A stretch of DNA of 26,930 nucleotides from an uncultured Prevotellaceae bacterium (GCA_946406585.1 CAMJLI010000010.1:1-26930); one strand, 5' to 3'. Positions 7,624 through 15,907 are shown, counted from the first letter of the stretch. The notes: generated from the letters alone by a model not told the origin. Translations and numbers: made by a program.

Positions 7624-10600
7624 TTAAAATTTCACACCAACATTGAAGCCGAAGGTACGGCAGCTTGGGTTGACATACAATTCACCGAATTGTCCTTCGA
7701 GGTCATTGCCATCAGTGCTACCCTCTGGGTCGATGAAAGTGTTGTTCTTATTAGTCCAAGTGAACACGTTGTTGCAGAATACGGACAGGTTGATGTCGCT
7801 CAGGTAGAGCTTGCTCACAATCCACTTTGGCAGACTGTATGACAAAGTGATGTTGCGCAGTTTGACAAACGACTTTTCAAGCAGGTAAGCCTCGCCGCCT
7901 TGTCCCCATCCATACTTGTTGTAATAATCCTGATAACTTTGGTTGTTCAGATAAATCGGTTGGGTGTTCTCCACATATTGGGGAGCATCAGCTGTACCAA
8001 CATTCACTACGGAGTTGGGAATGACAAACGGGCGACGATCGTTATACATGGTCACCTCACCGTTTCCGGTGAACTGCATCAGGTTCTTGGTGCGTGAGAA
8101 CATGTATCCTCCCTTGCGGATGTCAAGTGCTGCACTGAGTGACAGTCCCTTCCAAGAGAATGAGGTGGTGAGACCACCAGTCCAGTCGGGATTAATATTC
8201 TTGCCAGTATCCTTCAAGTCTGCGGTCAAGAGTGGTTGTCCGTTTCCATCGACAATGAGTTTCCCGTCTGCAGTATATTGAGGCATATAGGTGTAGTATT
8301 CACCCAATGGGTTGCCTTCCTCGGCATACATGTAAACGGCATCGTTTCCTGCTGAGAAACTATTGATTACAGTCTTTCCACCTTCGAGGCTTGATGGCAT
8401 GGAGAGTACCTTGTTGACGTTCTTGGCAAAGTTGAAACCCAAATCCCAACGGAAGTCCTTGGTGCGTATTGGGGTGGTGTTGATGAGCAACTCAATACCG
8501 CGGTTTCTCACATTACCGAAGTTGGTCACCATGTATGCGTATCCAGTAGCAGGATCTACAGGCAAAGTGAAAATCTGGTCTTTAGTCTCGCGGTTATAAT
8601 AAGCGAAGTCCACATTGATGCGGTTGCCTAAGAAAGCGAGATTGAGACCCACTTCATACTCTGTGGTCATCTCAGGTTTCAAGCTCGTGCTGCCAATTGT
8701 GGCGGACTCTTGGAAAGCATTGATGCCGCTCATCGGGAAGCTTGCCACGTCACTTGCGTAATAAGCACGTGATGTACCTTGGATGAAGCGAGCCGAAGTT
8801 TGATAGGGGCTTGCATCATTACCTGTCTTTCCGTATGCAAGACGAATCTTGCCAAAGTCAAGGATGTCGTTCTTTGGTATGAGCTTGGTGAAGATCCAAC
8901 TCAGTGTCACACCAGGATAGAAATAGCTGTTGTCATTGATAGGCAGCGTGCTCGACCAGTCGTTGCGAGCGGTCAGTCCGAGATAGAGCATGTCATCCCA
9001 TCCCAAGGTCACGTCGCCAAAGAGACCCACAAGGCGTCTCTTCGACTGGCTCTCACCCAAGGCAGATTTGGTGGCGCCATTGCTCAAATCCCAGAATCCA
9101 GTGTTGAACGTCAGTCCATCCGTCTGGCCTTCCATATAAGTACTATAACGCTCATTCATGTTGACACCAGCAACGATGTTCACATCCAGTTTGCCACCGA
9201 GGTATTTGTCATTCCAATTGGCAAGGAAATCATGGTTGGTCTCATAACTTCTACGATAACGAGAAAACACCCAACCATCTTGGTTCATTTCGCTGGGAGC
9301 ATATCCATAATTCTCGTTGATGAGTGCATCGTCAAGAGTGATTTGAGGCATACCAATCTTAATGTCGAAATCGGTGTAGTCGAAACCGAAACGATAGGTA
9401 AGAGTCAACTGCTTCAGTGGTTTGATGTCGGCTTGGATTCTGCCATGGATTTGCTTGGCGTCATTGCTGTTGTGGTTGTTTGCAATAGCCCAGTAAGGGT
9501 TGGTGATGCCGTATGGGGTGTACCAAGCCTCAGGTGTGTTGAACGGGCTGGAGAGGTCCTTGCGGTCCACAAGAGAGATATCACGTGGGAACTCAAGAAT
9601 ACCGTCGATGAACGACGTTCCCTGATAGGTGCCCACAAGGTTGGATTTGGTCTTGGCAAAGTCGATGCCAGAAGTCAACTTGAACCATTTGATAGGTTCG
9701 TAGCTGCTATTGAATGCAATGGTGTTACGCTTGTATTTGTCCTTGCCTCCCGGAATGATGCCATTGTCTCCTGAGTAGCCATAGCTCAGGTAATAGGTCA
9801 TCTTCTGGTCGTCGGACACACCACTGAGTGCCACGCTGTGGTTTGTGGATATGCCAGTCTCGAAGAAGTCCTCTATATTGCTTTCGATAGCTTCGTATTT
9901 GTGGATGAGTTGCTGGTGGTTCCAGATAGGACCATAGACTTGAGTAGAGCCGTCGAGTTCTGGTCCCCAAGAGCCATTCTCGATGAATGTCTGCTTGCCG
10001 TTCCATCCTTGTCCGAACTTGTTCTGGAACTTAGGCAGCGTGGAAACTTGTCTCCATTGAACGCTACCATCATAGCTGATGGAGAAGTTGCGTGCTCCAT
10101 TGGCTTTACCACTCTTGGTGGTGATGACGATGACGCCGTTGGCAGCGCGGCTACCATAGAGTGCGGTGGCGGCAGCACCTTTCAGCACGGTCATCGATTC
10201 GATGTCGTTGCTGTTGATGTTGGATATACCACCCATGGTCTGTTGCTGACCTTGTGTAAGCACGGATGTCTGTTGGAGGGGTACACCATCGACGATATAC
10301 AAAGGTTGGTTGTTGCCATTGATGGAGCTGAAACCACGGATAATCACAGAGTTGGCGGTACCTGGGTCAGACGAGCTGGCATTGACTTGCACACCAGCCA
10401 CCTTTCCTGCCAATGAAGAAGTAACATCGGTTAGACGACCTGAGGTCAATTCCTCATTGTCAAGTGTCTGAGCCGAGTAGCCGAGCGTCTTCTGCTGCCT
10501 GCTGATACCCATGGCTGTGACGACCACTTCATCGAGCAATGTGTCATCAGAAAGAAGTCTGATACGCATGTTGGGAGCAGCTGTCACTTCCATCGTCTGC

Positions 10601-10833
10601 ATTCCCACATAAGAGATGCGGAGGGTTGTGTTCCTACTCGGTACATCCAACGTGAATTTTCCGTCAGCATCAGTCACCACACCCTGATTTGTACCCACTA
10701 TTTGGATGGTGGCACCTACAATAGGCAAGCCATCTTCCTGTGAGACCACAGTACCTGTGACCCTTGTCTGAGCGCTTGCTATTCCCACTGTGAGGAATAG
10801 ACACGCGAGTAACATAGTAACTTTTTTAATCAT
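7624..10833 (-). CDS. susC: SusC/RagA-family TonB-dependent outer-membrane transporter
   Basis: Outer-membrane pore that imports a bulky nutrient using energy from TonB. The 1069-residue protein has a signal peptide (1-22, ASAQ), a CarboxypepD_reg-like domain (about 24-95), a TonB-box region DEVVVTAMG (101-109), a plug with PLYIVDGVP (177-185) and ALYGSRAANGVIVITT (224-239), then a 22-strand barrel ending in the aromatic C-terminus VGVKF. The frame is open for four more codons from a GTG, but ATG at 10833 gives a normal signal peptide and was chosen. It leads the operon susC-susD-lipoprotein-lipoprotein. A promoter with both boxes lies about 120 nt upstream. No sigma/anti-sigma pair, hybrid two-component regulator or polysaccharide-degrading enzyme is attached. 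Confidence 0.95.
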   Translation of the reverse strand: MIKKVTMLLACLFLTVGIASAQTRVTGTVVSQEDGLPIVGATIQIVGTNQGVVTDADGKFTLDVPSRNTTLRISYVGMQTMEVTAAPNMRIRLLSDDTLLDEVVVTAMGISRQQKTLGYSAQTLDNEELTSGRLTDVTSSLAGKVAGVQVNASSSDPGTANSVIIRGFSSINGNNQPLYIVDGVPLQQTSVLTQGQQQTMGGISNINSNDIESMTVLKGAAATALYGSRAANGVIVITTKSGKANGARNFSISYDGSVQWRQVSTLPKFQNKFGQGWNGKQTFIENGSWGPELDGSTQVYGPIWNHQQLIHKYEAIESNIEDFFETGISTNHSVALSGVSDDQKMTYYLSYGYSGDNGIIPGGKDKYKRNTIAFNSSYEPIKWFKLTSGIDFAKTKSNLVGTYQGTSFIDGILEFPRDISLVDRKDLSSPFNTPEAWYTPYGITNPYWAIANNHNSNDAKQIHGRIQADIKPLKQLTLTYRFGFDYTDFDIKIGMPQITLDDALINENYGYAPSEMNQDGWVFSRYRRSYETNHDFLANWNDKYLGGKLDVNIVAGVNMNERYSTYMEGQTDGLTFNTGFWDLSNGATKSALGESQSKRRLVGLFGDVTLGWDDMLYLGLTARNDWSSTLPINDNSYFYPGVTLSWIFTKLIPKNDILDFGKIRLAYGKTGNDASPYQTSARFIQGTSRAYYASDVASFPMSGINAFQESATIGSTSLKPEMTTEYEVGLNLAFLGNRINVDFAYYNRETKDQIFTLPVDPATGYAYMVTNFGNVRNRGIELLINTTPIRTKDFRWDLGFNFAKNVNKVLSMPSSLEGGKTVINSFSAGNDAVYMYAEEGNPLGEYYTYMPQYTADGKLIVDGNGQPLLTADLKDTGKNINPDWTGGLTTSFSWKGLSLSAALDIRKGGYMFSRTKNLMQFTGNGEVTMYNDRRPFVIPNSVVNVGTADAPQYVENTQPIYLNNQSYQDYYNKYGWGQGGEAYLLEKSFVKLRNITLSYSLPKWIVSKLYLSDINLSVFCNNVFTWTNKNNTFIDPEGSTDGNDLEGQFGELYVNPSCRTFGFNVGVKF

Positions 10834-10955
10834 AAACTCTCTCACTAATTAATTATATAATATAATGTATAGTCCCTTGAAAAAGACAAAGGTTATTCTG
10901 GTCATTTCCTCCCATCAATCAAAACCAGGCTACCGAATGTGTTATATATGGGTGG

Positions 10956-10986
10956 CAAAATTAAACAATATTTACATTATGCCAAA
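10956..10986 (-). promoter_or_regulatory. Promoter of the susC operon
   Basis: On the minus strand TTTG (10986-10983), a 19-nt spacer and TAATTTTG (10963-10956) match both Bacteroidetes promoter boxes. It implies a susC leader of about 115 nt. Confidence 0.65.
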
Positions 10987-11121
10987 ATATTTAAGAAAAA
11001 ATATGCGATTTTTTATAAAAAACGAACGCACAACGCACTTTTTTCATCAAAACAACACGTCAATTGGAAACAAAAAGCGAAAAATAAGTGTCAATTTATC
11101 ATTAACATGCAATTTTATACG

Positions 11122-11137
11122 TTGCATATATATGCAA
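11122..11137. repeat. Perfect 16-nt palindrome
   Basis: TTGCATATATATGCAA reads the same on both strands. A further ATGCAA half-site lies 16 nt to the left (11107-11112). No T run follows on the minus strand, so it is a poor terminator for the gene ending at 11150; it may be an operator-like site about 135 nt upstream of the susC promoter. Confidence 0.5.
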
Positions 11138-11149
11138 GAAGAAAAGTAG

Positions 11150-12382
11150 CTATTTTTTCTTCAGTTTGTGAACAGCATGCTCTAAGGACTCCGATGGTTC
11201 TATGATATTGTAGTCTTCCCAAAAATTGGGGTCGGAGAAAGCCTTTGCCTTGTCGTAATATGCATCATGCGAACTGAACGCCTCTCGTGCAGGAATGGGT
11301 TTTGCATCTTCAGACACAAGGTCGGTGACCACCATTTCCGCCTCAACATGATATGGAGAGGCAAACAGTTTCTTTTTCCACTCACAATAAAACCTTACAT
11401 CACTGTGTAAATAGTGCATCCTGCTCACTCCATCCACCATCCTATAGGCTACGGTGGTTTTCATCTCCCGGGGTTTGAATCTCACCCCTGCAGGTTTGTG
11501 CAGCAACATGCAGGCAGTGGCACGCAGTTCATCGCTCATGTCCAGCGACATCTCTATCCTCGTAAAGGTCAAAGTCTGCCTGTCGATATATATCTTGCCG
11601 TAATAAAGCACATGGTCTGTGATATAGGCAGGTGCAAACGAAATGACCATTTGGGGCCTGCCATCGATGGTTACAGGTATCTCCATCTGCAATTTGTAAA
11701 AATCCAACTCCTCGTTGGAAAGCAACAATTCCGGAATTTTCACCAAGTCCAGATGAACTGCCAAAGCCGGACCTCCTCTCATTTTAGCCCCCAAGGTGTC
11801 TGCCGCCCTCTCGCTGATGAGCTGCCGCCCCTTCTCTATCGCCACGCGGTCTAAAGGTATCTTTTTGTTATATCCCGATTTGTAGAGCAAGGTGACAGCC
11901 TCAGCCACATCTATATATCTTCTACCCTTCTGGGTGGTCTCTCGGTAGAAGCATCTCATCAATTCATTGTTTCGGCTATAATTGTCCGGCACTTTTGCCA
12001 TGGCAGCCTGCACTATTTCCTTGGGGTCCATGGATGTGACGATGAGTTCTTCAAGCGTGATGGTGCCAGGTGTCAGCTTTATCTTCAAGTCTGTAACCTT
12101 TTGTCCATCAAGCGACAATTTAATGGCATTATATCCCAGGCAGGACACGACGATGAAACGTGGCTTCTCCACTGTCTTGAGAGTGAAACGTCCATCGACA
12201 TTGGTGACAGTGGCCTCATGCCCGCCAATAGTGGTGATGCTGGCTTGAGAAAGCTTGCGACCCGTGTTGGCATCTCTCACCACGCCACTGACCACATGCA
12301 TGTTGCCTTGTGCGGAAACCTCTGCACAAAGTCCAAACAATGCAAGCCACAACAAAAGCGAAAGTCTCAAAATGGATTTCAT
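11150..12382 (-). CDS. Secreted CarboxypepD_reg-like domain protein
   Basis: Exported protein of 410 residues, function unknown. It has a signal peptide (1-25, EVSAQ) and a CarboxypepD_reg-like beta-sandwich (about 30-103) with VSGVVRDANTGRKLSQASI and NVDGRFTL. The linker ITLEELIVTS (108-117) resembles a TonB box. It continues with DPKEIVQAAMAKVPDNY (119-135) and a strand-rich part with MVISFAPAYITDHVLYYGKIYID, similar to the N-terminal part of DUF5686-type proteins but without their long barrel. The frame is open upstream to 12487, but ATG at 12382 has GGGAGG 8 nt before it and a proper signal peptide, so that start is well supported. It is transcribed alone from a two-box promoter at 12429-12459. 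Confidence 0.82.
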   Translation of the reverse strand: MKSILRLSLLLWLALFGLCAEVSAQGNMHVVSGVVRDANTGRKLSQASITTIGGHEATVTNVDGRFTLKTVEKPRFIVVSCLGYNAIKLSLDGQKVTDLKIKLTPGTITLEELIVTSMDPKEIVQAAMAKVPDNYSRNNELMRCFYRETTQKGRRYIDVAEAVTLLYKSGYNKKIPLDRVAIEKGRQLISERAADTLGAKMRGGPALAVHLDLVKIPELLLSNEELDFYKLQMEIPVTIDGRPQMVISFAPAYITDHVLYYGKIYIDRQTLTFTRIEMSLDMSDELRATACMLLHKPAGVRFKPREMKTTVAYRMVDGVSRMHYLHSDVRFYCEWKKKLFASPYHVEAEMVVTDLVSEDAKPIPAREAFSSHDAYYDKAKAFSDPNFWEDYNIIEPSESLEHAVHKLKKK

Positions 12383-12390
12383 GACAATGT

Positions 12391-12396
12391 CCTCCC
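12391..12396 (-). promoter_or_regulatory. Ribosome binding site fixing the start at 12382
   Basis: GGGAGG lies 8 nt before ATG 12382 on the minus strand. It is one of the few clear Shine-Dalgarno sites at usual spacing in this window and rules out the longer reading frame. Confidence 0.75.
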
Positions 12397-12428
12397 AATA
12401 AAAATAGATACCCATCGACTTGACATCG

Positions 12429-12459
12429 CAAATATAACAATAAAAAGTGAACCCACAAA
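12429..12459 (-). promoter_or_regulatory. Promoter of the CarboxypepD_reg-like gene
   Basis: TTTG (12459-12456), a 19-nt spacer and TATATTTG (12436-12429) on the minus strand match both Bacteroidetes boxes and lie about 45-75 nt before the supported start. Confidence 0.7.
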
Positions 12460-12542
12460 AAAAGTGAACATTTTTTATTAGACGCATGGCTGCAGGAATA
12501 AATAAATGTCGCTTATAGTGACAAAGTGTTGTATTAATTGCT

Positions 12543-12550
12543 TATTTTTG
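12543..12550 (+). promoter_or_regulatory. Probable -7 box of the DUF3298 lipoprotein gene
   Basis: TATTTTTG fits TAnnTTTG and lies 49 nt before the ATG. A TTG is present at 13 nt (12527-12529), not at the usual 19-21 nt. Confidence 0.4.
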
Positions 12551-12598
12551 CAGTGTTTTAGGTATGAATGTCCATTTTTGCTTTTGTCTGGCAACAAC

Positions 12599-13471
12599 AT
12601 GCTCTTGAGAAGAAAATTGAAATACAACCACGCCAAACTCTTGATTTGCCTTTTGGCCGCCATTGTCCTTGTTGGCTGCAATGGAAGCAGTACCAACAAG
12701 CAACCAAGCCCAGGCAGCCAGGCATCCACACAGGGCAGCAGCACGACAAGACATCAGGAGACAGCATTTCGCACTGACTCCTTCAACCTGTCCACACGAT
12801 GCAAGTACGGCACATGCGACATCCACATAGACTATCCTGTGGAAGGCCCGGAAAAAACTGTGTCTGCCATTCGCGATTTCATTAAGTCGACTTTGTTTGA
12901 GGAAGGTGGCATCACACACAACGACGACCCCCAAACAATGGTACACGATTATTGTGAAGAAAGCCAGGAAAGACAACGCAAAATGCTTAAACAGATGGGC
13001 ATAGAACATGTAAGCGAAGACAATGCACCGGAAGAGGGCATCGACATGCGTGTAGTATGCATCACTCCAAAATTTGTAACTTACGAGATTTACCGCTACT
13101 CATATATAACCCATGGTGCCCATGGTGAATATTCCGACTATGGCGTAACTTTCAGGATGAAAGACGGGCACCGCTTCAGCGACGACCTGTTAAGCAGGGT
13201 GGATGAAGGGCTCTACTCCCACATCCGGGAAGGAATGAAGTACTATTTTGGAGTAAGAACCGACGAAGCACTTGAAGCCATCTGCACGGCAGACCTGTCA
13301 CTGCATCCAATGCCCACTTTCCCACCCTACCTGGTGCGCGATGGAGTGCGTTTCCACTTCTCCATCTACGATATCTGTCCTTTCGAACAGGGCGACCCCG
13401 TGGTGACCATACCCTACGAAATAGCCTTGCCATACCTGACAGAGGCGGGGCGTGCCATGGTGACCGAATAA
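12599..13471 (+). CDS. DUF3298 (RsiV-like) lipoprotein
   Basis: Lipoprotein of 290 residues. The signal peptide ends at lipobox VLVGC (C27). The next residues, NGSSTNKQ, are not acidic, so the surface-export signal seen in other lipoproteins of this window is missing and a periplasm-facing position is likely. After a low-complexity S/T/Q linker the protein matches the DUF3298 layout. The central part contains THGAHGEYSDYGVTFRMKDG; the end contains VRDGVRFHFSIYDICPFEQGDP and VTIPYEIALPYL. In Bacillus RsiV the related domain binds lysozyme; nothing shows that role here, and no sigma-factor gene is adjacent. The frame is open 31 codons further upstream, but ATG 12599 gives the lipoprotein signal. 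TrmH follows 42 nt downstream. Confidence 0.82.
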   Translation: MLLRRKLKYNHAKLLICLLAAIVLVGCNGSSTNKQPSPGSQASTQGSSTTRHQETAFRTDSFNLSTRCKYGTCDIHIDYPVEGPEKTVSAIRDFIKSTLFEEGGITHNDDPQTMVHDYCEESQERQRKMLKQMGIEHVSEDNAPEEGIDMRVVCITPKFVTYEIYRYSYITHGAHGEYSDYGVTFRMKDGHRFSDDLLSRVDEGLYSHIREGMKYYFGVRTDEALEAICTADLSLHPMPTFPPYLVRDGVRFHFSIYDICPFEQGDPVVTIPYEIALPYLTEAGRAMVTE

Positions 13472-13513
13472 CACTTGCTTAAAAACAACAAAGAAACAGA
13501 AAAAGGAAAGACA

Positions 13514-14332
13514 ATGCCCATCATAGAAATCACATCCCTCAACCATCCCGGTTTGGAAACGTTCAGTTCGCTCACCGAAGCACAATTGCGAAATCGGCTG
13601 GAACCCACCAAGGGACTGTTCATTGCCGAAAGTCCGAAAGTGATAAAAGTGGCTTTGGATGCCGGCTACCAACCCACATCCCTGCTGTGCGAGCGTCGGC
13701 ACATCACTGGCGATGCAGCCGACATAATAAGTCGCTGTGGCGACATTCCCATATACACAGGCGACAGGGACGTCCTTGCCCGTCTCACCGGATACACCTT
13801 GACGCGAGGAGTGCTTTGCTCCATGCGCCGCCCCACCCTGCCCTCTGTTGAAGAAGTGTGCCATGACGCACGCCGCATCGTTGTGATAGATGGAGTCGTT
13901 GACACCACCAATATCGGCGCTATATTCCGCTCAGCTGCTGCGATGGGCATTGATGGCGTGCTGCTCACCCGCGACTCCTGCGACCCTTTCAACCGCAGGG
14001 CTGTCAGGGTGTCTATGGGTTCTGTATTCCTTGTTCCATGGACTTGGCTGGACAGAGAGATAGAAGACCTTCACGCCATAGGCATGCGCACGGCAGCCAT
14101 GGCACTTACCGACAAATCCATCAGCATCGACGACCCACGGCTGATGTCGGAGCCCCGCCTGGCCATCATCATGGGTACCGAAGGCGACGGATTGCCTCAA
14201 ACCACAATCACCCGGGCTGATTATGTAGTCCGCATCCCCATGTCTCACCAAGTGGACTCCCTCAATGTGGCAGCCGCAGCCGCAGTAGCATTTTGGCAGT
14301 TGCGCGCAAGGCCAAAATCGCCGGAAGCATAG
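13514..14332 (+). CDS. TrmH/SpoU-family RNA 2'-O-methyltransferase
   Basis: Cytosolic SAM-dependent enzyme that methylates a ribose in tRNA or rRNA; the target site is not readable. The 272-residue protein has an N-terminal substrate-binding part (FIAESPKVIKVAL, 36-48) and a knotted SPOUT domain. The three SpoU motifs are intact: NIGAIFRSA (133-141), IMGTEGDGL (219-227) and IPMSHQVDSLNVAAAAAV (241-258). The start was taken at ATG 13514 with AGGAAAG 5-10 nt before it; a TTG 13 codons upstream is less likely. It follows the DUF3298 lipoprotein gene by 42 nt and is probably co-transcribed. Its stop codon lies in the loop of a terminator-like hairpin. Confidence 0.93.
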   Translation: MPIIEITSLNHPGLETFSSLTEAQLRNRLEPTKGLFIAESPKVIKVALDAGYQPTSLLCERRHITGDAADIISRCGDIPIYTGDRDVLARLTGYTLTRGVLCSMRRPTLPSVEEVCHDARRIVVIDGVVDTTNIGAIFRSAAAMGIDGVLLTRDSCDPFNRRAVRVSMGSVFLVPWTWLDREIEDLHAIGMRTAAMALTDKSISIDDPRLMSEPRLAIIMGTEGDGLPQTTITRADYVVRIPMSHQVDSLNVAAAAAVAFWQLRARPKSPEA

Positions 14333-14356
14333 GTCTGCTCCCGGCGATTTCGTTTA
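14315..14356. terminator. Terminator hairpin overlapping the end of the trmH-like gene
   Basis: AAATCGCCGG (14315-14324) pairs perfectly with CCGGCGATTT (14341-14350), and the inner AGCA/TGCT (14326-14329/14336-14339) extends the stem past one mismatch. TTTCGTTT follows on the plus strand and ATTTTGG on the minus strand, so it can serve both this gene and converging trxB. The TAG stop (14330-14332) is in the loop. Confidence 0.75.
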
Positions 14357-14398
14357 CAAGTTATCTGCACCAAGCCACACAAGGCAATTCAAGCCATA

Positions 14399-15340
14399 TC
14401 AAACTCCGCGAAGGAATCTGTCAGCCTCTATCGCAGCCTTGCAGCCACTGGCAGCGGCAGTGATGGCTTGTCGGTAGTGTGGGTCAGCCACATCACCGGC
14501 TGCAAACACTCCAGGCACCTTGGTGCATGGCGTACCGTTGATGGTTATGATATACCCTGTCTCGTCTGTATCGAGCCATTCACGGAACAAGTCGGAATTT
14601 GGTTTGTGCCCTATTGCCAAGAAGAAGCCGTCGATAGGCAAGTCATAGCTTTGCTCGTCATTTTCGCCGAGCCTTTTCACCAAGTGAACACCCTCCACTC
14701 CGTTGTCTCCAAACAGCCCTACAGCATTATGCTCAAAGAGGATTTCTATTTTGTCGTTTTCCTTCACACGTTTCTGCATCACGTCCGAGGCGCGCAAGAA
14801 TGGTTTTCTGACGATCATGTACACTTTCTTGGCCAAACCAGCCAGGTAAAGAGCCTCTTCACAGGCGGTGTCTCCTCCTCCCACCACAGCGACAGTACGC
14901 TTTCTATAGAAGAAGCCATCGCATGTGGCACAAGCCGACACGCCTTGTCCGTTGTATTTTTTCTCGTCGTCCAGACCCAAATACTTTGCTGAAGCACCCG
15001 TGGCAATGATGACGGTTTCGGCCTCCAATTCCACACCGCGGTCGGTAGTCAGCACAAAAGGTCGACTTCCCAAGTCGGCTTTCACAATTTCACCATCCCT
15101 GATGTCAGTGCCCAGCCGCTCTGCCTGTGCCCTGAGGTCCATCATCATCTGGTTTCCGTCCACGCCATCCGGATAGCCAGGGAAATTTTCCACCACAGTG
15201 GTCTGCGTGAGCTGTCCGCCAGTTACCAGTCCACAATACTCCACTGGTTGCAAATTAGCCCTTGCTGCATAAATGGCAGCTGTATATCCAGCTGGGCCAC
15301 TGCCAATTATCAAGCAGCGCACATGTTCTCTCTGTTGCAT
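14399..15340 (-). CDS. trxB: Thioredoxin-disulfide reductase
   Basis: Cytosolic FAD enzyme that uses NADPH to reduce thioredoxin. The 313-residue length is typical. Motifs in order: FAD-binding GSGPAG (13-18), redox-active CATC (C137, C140), NADPH-binding GGGDTA (154-159), and the C-terminal FAD motif containing AAGDVADPHYRQAITAAASG. All expected residues are present. It follows the glutathione peroxidase gene by only 15 nt on the minus strand, so both should share the promoter at 15951-15982. The pairing suggests that the reductase supplies electrons, through thioredoxin, to the peroxidase. Transcription ends at the hairpin shared with the converging trmH-like gene. Confidence 0.97.
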   Translation of the reverse strand: MQQREHVRCLIIGSGPAGYTAAIYAARANLQPVEYCGLVTGGQLTQTTVVENFPGYPDGVDGNQMMMDLRAQAERLGTDIRDGEIVKADLGSRPFVLTTDRGVELEAETVIIATGASAKYLGLDDEKKYNGQGVSACATCDGFFYRKRTVAVVGGGDTACEEALYLAGLAKKVYMIVRKPFLRASDVMQKRVKENDKIEILFEHNAVGLFGDNGVEGVHLVKRLGENDEQSYDLPIDGFFLAIGHKPNSDLFREWLDTDETGYIITINGTPCTKVPGVFAAGDVADPHYRQAITAAASGCKAAIEADRFLRGV

Positions 15341-15355
15341 GAAAAAAGCAAATGA

Positions 15356-15907
15356 TTACTTAAGCAATTCCACGATTTGTTCTTCGATGACATCGATGCT
15401 TTCTGTAGGTTCGAACCTTGCCACCACCATGCCTTTCTTGTTGACGAGGAATTTTGTAAAATTCCATTTGATGTCAGGCTTGTTCTTGTAGTCAGGGTCT
15501 GCTTCACTCAGCATTTTGTCGAGAATGCCGGCAATGGGATGCTCCATGTTGAATCCCGCAAAGCCCTTTTTCTCTTTCAGGTACTTAAAGAGGGGTTCTG
15601 CATCATCTCCGTTGACTTTCACCTTTTTGAAACGTGGGAATTCTGTCCCGTAAGTGAGTTTGCAGAAATTGTGTATCGACTCGTCGGTGCCAGGGGCTTG
15701 CTTGCCAAATTGGTTGCAAGGGAAATCGAGAATGGTAAATCCTTCTGAGTGGTGTTTCTCATAAAGCTTTTCCAACTCCTCGTATTGAGGTGTGAACCCA
15801 CATTTGGTGGCAGTGTTGACAATGAGGATAACCTCGTTGGCATACTCTTTTAGTGATACACTTTGTCCCTTTCTGTCCTTGACAGAGAAATCGTAGATAG
15901 TTCTCAT
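15356..15907 (-). CDS. Glutathione peroxidase family protein, thioredoxin-dependent 2-Cys type
   Basis: Peroxidase of 183 residues that reduces hydrogen or lipid peroxides. The catalytic tetrad of the family is present: C36 (TKCGFTP), Q70 (CNQFGKQ), W148 and N149 (KWNFTKF). The first residue is cysteine, not selenocysteine. C82 (HNFCKLTYG) occupies the place of the resolving cysteine in yeast Orp1 and other thioredoxin-dependent members, so thioredoxin rather than glutathione is the likely reductant. The open frame reaches 15988, but ATG 15907 gives the family's usual start; the extra residues would be AT-rich promoter sequence. No signal peptide is seen. trxB follows 15 nt downstream, which supports the thioredoxin link. 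Confidence 0.93.
   Translation of the reverse strand: MRTIYDFSVKDRKGQSVSLKEYANEVILIVNTATKCGFTPQYEELEKLYEKHHSEGFTILDFPCNQFGKQAPGTDESIHNFCKLTYGTEFPRFKKVKVNGDDAEPLFKYLKEKKGFAGFNMEHPIAGILDKMLSEADPDYKNKPDIKWNFTKFLVNKKGMVVARFEPTESIDVIEEQIVELLK

Larger units (their letters stand above)
10834..11149. other. Intergenic region upstream of susC
   Basis: AT-rich gap of 316 nt between the susC start and the end of the next minus-strand gene. It holds the susC promoter (10956-10986), a susC leader of roughly 110 nt, and a perfect 16-nt palindrome (11122-11137). Short open frames here are AT-rich and lysine/asparagine-heavy without family resemblance, so I call no gene. No riboswitch was recognised. Confidence 0.6.

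Noticed and set aside
8779..9774. 331-codon open frame on the plus strand
   Set aside because: Antisense to the susC barrel region; no signal, domain or promoter.
10865..11205. Short plus-strand frames in the susC upstream gap
   Set aside because: AT-rich, Lys/Asn-heavy, no ribosome site; the region carries the susC promoter.
15356..15907. Selenocysteine glutathione peroxidase
   Set aside because: The catalytic position is a normal cysteine codon with no in-frame TGA.
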